NCBI GenBank assembly: GCA_963752915.1
Contig: CAVVZZ010000014.1
Location: 62,001 to 126,000, forward strand
Direction of reading: 5' to 3'
Source: DATJPR01 sp963752915
GTDB taxonomy: Bacteria; Bacteroidota; Ignavibacteria; UBA10030; UBA6906
Length of the DNA: 64,000 nucleotides
Shown here: positions 57,775 through 64,000 of the stretch, piece after piece
Position numbering within the stretch: the first letter of the stretch is position 1
Layout: each line of letters opens with the position of its first letter
Position numbers and translations under genes: made by a program
Notes under the pieces: model-generated
Told to the model about the DNA's origin: nothing
The model's database searches: none
Seen by the model: the letters and a program-made list of their open reading frames with translations, nothing else

Positions 57775-57830
57775 TTTTAAGTTTTAGATTTTGGCAATCT
57801 AAAATCTAAAACTTAAAATCTAAAATTGGC
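57775..57830. repeat. Heptanucleotide repeat hairpin, locus 3
   Basis: Units AATCTAA, AATCTAA, AACTTAA, AATCTAA and AATTGGC run from 57796 to 57830. The left arm 57775-57792 (18 bases) is perfectly complementary to 57801-57818 around an 8-base loop. On the minus strand it follows the AddB-like gene, whose stop TAG (57822-57820) is part of the repeat, and precedes tex. It is very AT-rich, unlike its surroundings. Confidence 0.8.
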
Positions 57831-60639
57831 CTCTGACCCATCCCGTGCCGCATATTGCCCTGAACGCGCACTGTGGGCAGACGTCTCCCAGGTCCGGCGG
57901 AGGGAGAAACGGGATTCCCGAGTCAAGAATTTCCCCGAAGAGTTTTGAAAAGGTGGCCGTAATCCGCGACCACGCCTGAACTCTGTCCGTGTCGTCAGGA
58001 AAGAGGGGGACTTCAAACGCCTCCTCGCGAAGGGACCCGAGAAATGCATAGGCAGGATCCACCGAAGCGAAATCTTCACCACCCTGTGCCGCCATCAGGA
58101 GATAGACAGGAAGCTGCACCGATCGCATCGCCTGTTGCCAGGTTTCCGGGTTCTCGGGATCGAGCTTGTCGACATCGACCCGATACCATTCGCTCTTCCC
58201 GCCTTTCTTGTAATCGATAATGACCCTTCTTCCGTCCCGGAGTTCAATCCGGTCGGCCCGTCCCGTCAATCGTACCCCGCCGAATTCCCCGACCAGCGGG
58301 ACTTCGACCCCTTCCAGGCGCACGTTGCCGGTCGACGCGACCTCCTTCCCGTACCACCGGAGATATCGCATCAATTGTTTCTCCATCTGACTTTTCATCA
58401 ATGTGAGCGGTATCGACGGAGTCGCGCCGAAATGCGCAGTGAAAACGCGATCCAGCGTTCCGCGGAGCTCCTCCTGTCGATCGATCACCTCAATAGTTGC
58501 GCCGCCGACTCGTTGGGCATCCAGGTCTCGCATGACTTCATGAAGGATGGTGCCAATCCCTCTCGGGTCAATGTCCGGGTCGATGTCCGGACGTTCGCGC
58601 AGTCCGAGCACGTAGGCATAGTAAAATTGCAGCGGGCATCGGAGGTACGCGTCCAGAGCCGTTGCACTGAAGCTCATTGCGCGGAGAATGGACATGTCCT
58701 CAGCCGTTTTGATCAGCGGCTCCGGCGCCTTGTTCGTCGCACTGACTTCCAATGAGACGCGGATCGCGGGATCGATGGCGTTCAGAACATTCTTCCGTTT
58801 CTCCTCCGACCAGACAAAACGCTCGATGAATCTGCTCCTTCGAACGGCGGCCCCTTCCTTGTAAAACAACGTGACCCGGTCCGCTCCCGCAAGGAGAACC
58901 GAGAAATAGTGATCGATCGCCTCTTGCCGGTCAAAGGGGAGAGGAAGCTTCAACGCCGAGCGGACCGCAACCGGCAGGAGCGGATCGACATCGGGTGTGC
59001 CGGGCAGCACATCATCATTCACGTCGAGAACGATCACATGGTCGAATTTCAGATTCCGCGTTTCGAGAAGTCCGAGCACCTGGAGGCCCTGCACCGGCGT
59101 TCCGGGGAAAGGAACGTTCACCTGTTCCAGGGTGCGAAGAACGAGAGTGCCATACGACGCGCCCTCGGGGTCGTGGTATCCGCCGAGTCGTGAACTTCGC
59201 AGAGCATCCAATGACTCCATCATGGCAGCGACAAATCTTCGAAACAGGCCGTGGAGCCTCGCCGCGCTGTGGTCATCGACGTACGTCAGAATGTCGCGCA
59301 ACGTTTCTGCGTATGCTCCCAGCGTTCGGGCCTTCATCGGCGTCCGGAGGAACACGTCATGAAGGGTTCGAAGATGGACCGCGACCTCTTCGGCCGAAAA
59401 GGTGGGATCAAACTCCTTCGACTGGTTTGAAACCCGGCCATGCAGGTCCGCCGCCGATTCAAGACGCGTCAGTGCAACAAAGGGGCTCCCCGACAGCTCT
59501 GCAAGGAGATTTTCAATCTCATGAAACAGAATTCTCGTCGGCTCTGGGTGCCCGTTCCGCAGAATGTTCTTCGTATACGGGTGCAGAACGAAGCGGACAT
59601 AGTCCGGGACGTAGAATTGATCCCCTTCGCGCGAGTCGAGAAGATTGACAAGACTCTCAAGAAAACCGAACGCCGGTGTTCGACTCGCGGGGTACCCGAG
59701 CGAGACATTGAAATTTCCTGCATTGACCAGCGGGAGAGTCCAATCCATGACGGGGAACAGGGCATCAGCAGAGGGGAGGACGATCACTGTCCGCTCATCC
59801 ATCGGCGGTGCGTCGCCCGGCGTCAACAGGAGCCGGTTCAGCCCAAGAACTTCGCCGTGTGTCCCCTGCGCGCGCACATAGCCGATCTCCGGGAACTCGA
59901 GCGGCGGACGATCCTTCATGTCATCGAAGCCGATCCCCTCGATCCGTCGCTTCAGTCCCGGTCCGTCTTGGAAGAAAAACGTGGTGTTCTCGTCCGCCTT
60001 CAGGTTCGCGATCACGCGTTGCTCGACAGGCGTAAACGAGAAAAATCCCGCAACGAGCGTGTGTTCGAAAGGACCCGACGGAAGCGCGCGCAGCTGTTCT
60101 GCAACCATCCCTGCCTTCGAAGCATAGGAGACAAGCCCTTCGTCCGCGATACGACGGTAGAATGTCTCATAGAGCGCAGCCAGCCGATCCGCGGACGGGA
60201 AGTCGCTCAGGGGGAGTGCCGCTTTTAACGCCGCCGGGGTGATCCCGTGAAGTTTCAATTCCTCGAAGGCATCGAGCATCCGTACGCCAAGCGGGAAGAA
60301 GGCTTCGAGCCGAACGAATCCGTCCCCCCCGATCCGGTCCCGCATCGCACAATGCTCTTCATACAGGATCCCGATCGCATCGAGGGAAACGATATCGCCG
60401 CCTTCCAGTCCCAGCAGTTCGTGAAAGCAGTAGTCGATGTAGCTCTCCAAAGAGAATATCCTCGGCGGAATGCAGGCCTTCCCTCTTCGGAGCGCGAGCG
60501 CCTTCCGAATGAAGTGTGCCGGGCGTTTTCCCTGGAACAGAATCGCATATCGAGAATAATCCCCGCACTCTACCGGGAGAGAATCCATCACGGCATCGAT
60601 AAGGCTCTCGCGGGGAGAGAGGAGGCGGATCGAGCTCAT
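57820..60639 (-). CDS. AddB-like PD-(D/E)XK nuclease with iron-sulfur staple
   Basis: This roughly 939-residue protein resembles AddB, the second subunit of AddAB helicase-nuclease. The N-terminal region lacks a usable Walker A, consistent with an inactivated helicase fold. The C-terminal nuclease has FSATALDAYLRCPLQFYYAYVLGL with the first staple Cys, IGTILHEVM, RADRIELRDGRRVIIDYKKGG (catalytic D and DxK), and a final CPQCAFRAIC with three more Cys, together a four-Cys [4Fe-4S] staple. ATG 60639 overlaps the AddA-like stop by four bases; the frame open to 60717 is not supported. It works with the upstream gene in end resection and recombination. Confidence 0.82.
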   Translation of the reverse strand: MSSIRLLSPRESLIDAVMDSLPVECGDYSRYAILFQGKRPAHFIRKALALRRGKACIPPRIFSLESYIDYCFHELLGLEGGDIVSLDAIGILYEEHCAMRDRIGGDGFVRLEAFFPLGVRMLDAFEELKLHGITPAALKAALPLSDFPSADRLAALYETFYRRIADEGLVSYASKAGMVAEQLRALPSGPFEHTLVAGFFSFTPVEQRVIANLKADENTTFFFQDGPGLKRRIEGIGFDDMKDRPPLEFPEIGYVRAQGTHGEVLGLNRLLLTPGDAPPMDERTVIVLPSADALFPVMDWTLPLVNAGNFNVSLGYPASRTPAFGFLESLVNLLDSREGDQFYVPDYVRFVLHPYTKNILRNGHPEPTRILFHEIENLLAELSGSPFVALTRLESAADLHGRVSNQSKEFDPTFSAEEVAVHLRTLHDVFLRTPMKARTLGAYAETLRDILTYVDDHSAARLHGLFRRFVAAMMESLDALRSSRLGGYHDPEGASYGTLVLRTLEQVNVPFPGTPVQGLQVLGLLETRNLKFDHVIVLDVNDDVLPGTPDVDPLLPVAVRSALKLPLPFDRQEAIDHYFSVLLAGADRVTLFYKEGAAVRRSRFIERFVWSEEKRKNVLNAIDPAIRVSLEVSATNKAPEPLIKTAEDMSILRAMSFSATALDAYLRCPLQFYYAYVLGLRERPDIDPDIDPRGIGTILHEVMRDLDAQRVGGATIEVIDRQEELRGTLDRVFTAHFGATPSIPLTLMKSQMEKQLMRYLRWYGKEVASTGNVRLEGVEVPLVGEFGGVRLTGRADRIELRDGRRVIIDYKKGGKSEWYRVDVDKLDPENPETWQQAMRSVQLPVYLLMAAQGGEDFASVDPAYAFLGSLREEAFEVPLFPDDTDRVQAWSRITATFSKLFGEILDSGIPFLPPPDLGDVCPQCAFRAICGTGWVRGQF

Positions 60640-63600
60640 CGTGCCGTGCCCTCCGCTGTCCCCGGCTCCACGATGACCGTACGATGCCGGTCGATATACG
60701 CGAGGATTCCGCGACACATTCTGCCGGGATAGATGTCTGCGAGAATTTCGAGGTAGCGTCCGATCTGTTCACGATGGGCCGCGTGGTATTCCTCGCCCCC
60801 GGTTTTGAAGTCCACGACGGTGACGGCATTCTCTTCGACCATCACCCGATCCATGCGCTGGACAGCCCCGGACCTGCTCAGGAATTCCTTTTCATTCATT
60901 ACGGTAACACCGCTCTTCGGAGTGAAGAGCGTTGCAACGTCCTGCGCCCGGAGAAAGGAGAGGAGCGTCGGTCCTGCTCCCGGGTGTTCCCGCGCTCCGG
61001 GTTCGTGTTCCAGAAGCTCCGCGATCGCAACGGCGGGATCCGTCGACAGGAATTCCACACGGGACAGAAGGCGGTGGAGGAAATCCCCCCGCTGCGTTTC
61101 GATGAAGCCGATGCGTTCCTTCTGCGCCGGCTCCTCGGGGATGCGCTGAGTGTGCATGAAGGGGCGAAGCTCCGCGGGGTTCTCAGGCTCCTGTAATGGC
61201 ATCTCCAGCGCCGGCCGATTCACGGGATCGCCCGCATCCGGTATGATGACCGACGGAAACTTCCGTTCTTCTCCCTCCACGAGGACGACATAGAGTTCGT
61301 GTTGCGCCCGGGTCAGTGCGACATACAGACGGTTGAGAGCGTCGGCGCGTTGGAGCAGAAGATCGTGGTTGTAGACTTCCTGAAGGCCCGGATGAAACGG
61401 CGCGTTCTGCTTCGTGACATGAAGTAGCCTGATCTTCCCCTCATCCTCAACCAGCTTCATTCCGTCAGAAGGCCACCGCCCATCCGTCAGAAGAACGATC
61501 AGCACGGGGAACTGGAGCCCCTTCGCCTTGTGCACGGTCATCACGGTCACCGCGTCGGGCTTTTTCTGCGACGAGAGACTCCAGACCTCGTCCTCTTCTT
61601 CGCCCTCCCCTGCAACCGCCACCGCGACAAGCTCCTTCAGGCTTGTCGCCCCCTTCGTTTCAAGATTCTTGACCGCATCAAGCATACCTGCAAGGGCTGT
61701 CTGTTCGGCGGGTGCAAGGGCAAAGACATCGAACGTTTTGAAGATCTCACACACGACGTCGTACGCAGGGAGGTAGCCGACATGCGCGAGCAGGTGTGAA
61801 AGTCCGCCTTCCCAGAGCTCCGGAAACCGCGAGCGAAATGCCGCATAGAGCGGCCGCAGCTTCTTCCGGCGCGCCTCGGCAATGAACCGTCGGACAGCAA
61901 GGCCATCGGCATCCCCGGCAGACCCCGCAACGGTAGTCGCGTAGCGGGAAAACAGCTCCCCCATGACAAATGCGGCGAATGCGAGGTCGTCGATCGGTGA
62001 ATCCAGCCAGGACATGAGGCTGATCAACTCCATGCAGACGGGTCTTTTGCGGAGATCGAGATTGCTGTACGAGAGGAAGGTAATATCCGCCTTGTTGAGC
62101 CAGCCGCCGATTTCGAGAACCTGTTCATTCGTTTGCGCGAGAATCGCAATCGATCCAAGCGGGTGATTCCGTGCGCGGGCGCTCCGGACAAGGTCGACGA
62201 TGGCATTCTCTTCCGGTCGCCCCGTTGCGTCCCGGGAGACCCGCGTCACTTCGACGTACCCTCGGCCGGACTTGTCTTCGACGACGTTTTGCGCGCATCG
62301 ATCGAGACCCGTGAGCCGGGCCACTTCCGTGAATTCCGGGTTCTGCTCTGCCAGACGGAACACCTGCTCCACGAACCGAACAACCGCTTCATCGCTCCGG
62401 TAGTTCGTCTCAAGCGAGGCAGTCAGACATGGCTGGAAGTCGATCGTCTCCTCCCCCGTGAGGAGCCGATGCATGATCTGCCAGTCCGCCCCCCGGAACG
62501 AGTAGATCGATTGCTTCGTGTCGCCGACGGCATACAGCGTCCCGTCCTCGGCGCAGGCATTCTCGACGAGGATCTTCAAGGCCGCCCATTGGATGGGGGA
62601 AGTGTCCTGGAATTCGTCGATGAGATAATGATACAGCCGGGTCCCCAGGGTGACATAAATGGCTGGGGCAGACCCGCCGGCCACTGATTTCCAGAGAAGC
62701 CTGTTAACGTCATCTATCGAGTACATCCCCCGGGCGCGTTTGGTCGTATCGATTGCTTCCGACACGACGGAGAGCGCCTTCACGAAGGGCCAGTAGTAGC
62801 TTGCTGCCTCCATCACGGACAGGAACGCCCTCTCGGTATTCAATCGGTCGAACATCACGTCGATCTGATCGCGGTACGCTTTGTTCGCTCCCGTTGCGGG
62901 GTTGCTCTTGAGGAGTGCTCCTTCGCGGGGCGGCTCCCGCATTGCTTTCCGCCAGTCGTCGGACAGAAGGCGATCCAGGTCGCGCGCTACGACATCCCTC
63001 GCCTTCAGTCCGCTCGACGCGATCACCGATTGAAGCTCACGGGCAATGGCGCGGACGCTGCGGAGAGTGTTTTCAAACGCAGGGATGGGATCCTCCGCAT
63101 CAAGGTCGGCCGGCCTGGCCGCGATCTGACGGAGGACCGTGGCCGAGCCGGTCACGATCCGGGCAAACGGGTTCCAATCGAACGATGTTCCATGGGTTGA
63201 AGCTTCTAGGAGTTCCACGAGGTCCTGGAGTTCTTCCGCTCCGCCCGGTCGCCGGGCCGCATCGCGGACGTACCGATCGAACGCCGCCTCGATGAGGGGA
63301 AGTTGAAGCTTGACCAGTTCAAAATCCGGCGGCAACCCTGATTCGAGCGCGGACGCTTTGAACGCGCGGGCGATGAAGCTATCGATGGTGCGCACCTGAA
63401 AATCGTCGTAGCGCGCGAAGATCGTTTCGAGCAGGTCTCCGGCGCGACGACGGGTTTCCTCGGGAGTGCCGGTGACAATCGATTGAAGACGATGCGCGTG
63501 GCTTGATCCCGTCTCCCCGCCAATCGCCGCTTCTTTGAGGAACCTGACGACACGCTGGCGCATTTCCTCCGCGGCGGCGTTCGTGAATGTCATTGCGATG

Positions 63601-63776
63601 AGATTCGGGAGATTCGCATGCGGGACGCGCGGTGAAAGGAGGAATTGGGCGGTCCTCAGGGCGAGCGCGTAGGTCTTCCCTGACCCCGCGGAGGCCGAAA
63701 CAACCATGGGGGAGGGAAAACGAAGGTCGATGTCCCGCGGGGTCGCTTCACCCGCAGAGGATGGTGGAGTCTTCAC
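60636..63776 (-). CDS. AddA-like UvrD-family helicase/exonuclease
   Basis: This 1046-residue protein is an SF1A helicase with a C-terminal nuclease. Walker A is in SPMVVSASAGSGKTYALAL, motif Ia in NLIAMTFTNAAAEEMRQRV, motif II/III in LIDEFQDTSPIQW and AVGDTKQSIYSFRGAD, the next in ETNYRSDEAVV, and motif VI in LYVALTRAQHELYVV. The C-terminus has VTVVDFKTGGEEY, the RecB-nuclease DxK motif. It is the helicase-nuclease of an AddAB pair that resects double-strand breaks and is coupled to the AddB-like gene by an ATGA overlap. The start is GTG 63776, one base after the stop of the upstream gene. Confidence 0.9.
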   Translation of the reverse strand: MKTPPSSAGEATPRDIDLRFPSPMVVSASAGSGKTYALALRTAQFLLSPRVPHANLPNLIAMTFTNAAAEEMRQRVVRFLKEAAIGGETGSSHAHRLQSIVTGTPEETRRRAGDLLETIFARYDDFQVRTIDSFIARAFKASALESGLPPDFELVKLQLPLIEAAFDRYVRDAARRPGGAEELQDLVELLEASTHGTSFDWNPFARIVTGSATVLRQIAARPADLDAEDPIPAFENTLRSVRAIARELQSVIASSGLKARDVVARDLDRLLSDDWRKAMREPPREGALLKSNPATGANKAYRDQIDVMFDRLNTERAFLSVMEAASYYWPFVKALSVVSEAIDTTKRARGMYSIDDVNRLLWKSVAGGSAPAIYVTLGTRLYHYLIDEFQDTSPIQWAALKILVENACAEDGTLYAVGDTKQSIYSFRGADWQIMHRLLTGEETIDFQPCLTASLETNYRSDEAVVRFVEQVFRLAEQNPEFTEVARLTGLDRCAQNVVEDKSGRGYVEVTRVSRDATGRPEENAIVDLVRSARARNHPLGSIAILAQTNEQVLEIGGWLNKADITFLSYSNLDLRKRPVCMELISLMSWLDSPIDDLAFAAFVMGELFSRYATTVAGSAGDADGLAVRRFIAEARRKKLRPLYAAFRSRFPELWEGGLSHLLAHVGYLPAYDVVCEIFKTFDVFALAPAEQTALAGMLDAVKNLETKGATSLKELVAVAVAGEGEEEDEVWSLSSQKKPDAVTVMTVHKAKGLQFPVLIVLLTDGRWPSDGMKLVEDEGKIRLLHVTKQNAPFHPGLQEVYNHDLLLQRADALNRLYVALTRAQHELYVVLVEGEERKFPSVIIPDAGDPVNRPALEMPLQEPENPAELRPFMHTQRIPEEPAQKERIGFIETQRGDFLHRLLSRVEFLSTDPAVAIAELLEHEPGAREHPGAGPTLLSFLRAQDVATLFTPKSGVTVMNEKEFLSRSGAVQRMDRVMVEENAVTVVDFKTGGEEYHAAHREQIGRYLEILADIYPGRMCRGILAYIDRHRTVIVEPGTAEGTAR

Positions 63777-63777
63777 A

Positions 63778-64000
63778 TCACCAGTCCCAGATTTCGGCGC
63801 CCAGTCGAACCAGCCGGTCGTTCTCCGGGCCGCCGAATGTCACAAGCCTCTTCCCGTGTCTGACGATCTCCTTTGCAAGCTGTTCAGTGGCGCCTCCGGG
63901 TGATGCATGGACGACGAGCACTGCCTCTGCGAGTGAAGCCACGAGGGCGTTGCGTCGCGCTGCAAGGGCCTCCGTCGATCTGCGCAGATCCCCTTCGATC
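63778..64000 (-). CDS. DprA/Smf-like Rossmann protein, C-terminal fragment (runs off window)
   Basis: Reading back from the TGA at 63780-63778 on the minus strand, 73 codons are open to the window edge. The translated tail includes AARRNALVASLAEAVLVVHASP, then LAKEIVRHGKRLVTFGGPE and VRLGAEIWDW at the end. The sequence RN-x3-SLAEAVLVV followed by a strand, G and a final LxxLGA resembles the DprA (Smf) Rossmann domain: RNxxI(S)xLxDAVLVVEA and a later L(I)xxGA. It might instead be another LOG-like protein. The AddA-like gene begins one base after the stop, which suggests a DNA-processing operon. Confidence 0.5.
   Translation of the reverse strand, partial: IEGDLRRSTEALAARRNALVASLAEAVLVVHASPGGATEQLAKEIVRHGKRLVTFGGPENDRLVRLGAEIWDW

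Overview
The window is gene-dense, GC-rich bacterial chromosome, with no rRNA, tRNA, CRISPR array, insertion sequence or phage gene that I could recognise. Two partial genes run off the ends: an AspT/YidE-type transporter at the left and a DprA-like Rossmann protein at the right. Several markers point to the FCB group (Bacteroidota/Ignavibacteriota/Chlorobiota side): a DUF3276 PUR-type nucleic-acid-binding protein, a short-chain L-threonine-dehydrogenase-like epimerase, an OmpP1/FadL porin next to a secreted SGNH lipoprotein, and one promoter-like site of Bacteroidetes type. The high GC would fit a deep-branching Ignavibacteria-like lineage. The placement is inference.

Layout. 1-4394 (minus): methylmalonyl-CoA/propionate module (carboxyltransferase, biotin carrier, mutase large subunit, epimerase, transporter). 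4496-6442 (minus): a MerR/B12 CarH-like photoreceptor regulator and a frameshifted SDR epimerase. 6737-10946: glgB, a receiver-only response regulator, and a coiled-coil protein with a possible nuclease domain. 11023-16116 (minus): thioredoxin, DUF3276, M28 peptidase, epimerase, second receiver protein, alanine racemase. 16351-19926 (plus): S9 peptidase, YbaK, ApaG, PanD. 19902-22108 (minus): metallophosphoesterase and DAHP synthase, the latter behind an attenuator-like leader. 22518-25189 (plus): FadL-like porin and SGNH lipoprotein. 25274-29449 (minus): galactose operon (Na+/sugar symporter, small membrane protein, galactokinase, RffA-like aminotransferase), tightly overlapped.

29877-36804 (plus) is the most interesting metabolic unit. 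It is a Qrc-like respiratory complex: pentaheme cytochrome c, Tat-exported MopB protein, four-cluster ferredoxin and NrfD membrane subunit. Two GcvH-fold proteins that lack the lipoyl lysine flank it. A large heptad-repeat hairpin and a convergent ArsR-DUF2087 regulator close the region. 37615-43544 (minus) is a five-gene surface-polysaccharide operon in which every junction overlaps. 43740-49830 holds an exported MsrB, a TPR/OB-like protein and an SbcC/SbcD-like pair. 49941-53496 (minus) is a translationally coupled trio: a haem-motif histidine kinase, an archaemetzincin protease and a sigma-54 response regulator. 53989-64000 holds OsmC, a TPR protein, Tex, an AddB/AddA-like recombination nuclease-helicase pair and the DprA-like fragment.

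Three intergenic loci (16151-16248, 36825-36896, 57775-57830) share one architecture: heptanucleotide repeats arranged as long hairpins. The unit differs at each locus, and two of them supply the stop codon of a neighbouring gene. The candidates for new biology are the GcvH-flanked Qrc-like complex, the kinase-archaemetzincin-regulator trio, the heptad hairpins and the DAHP synthase leader.
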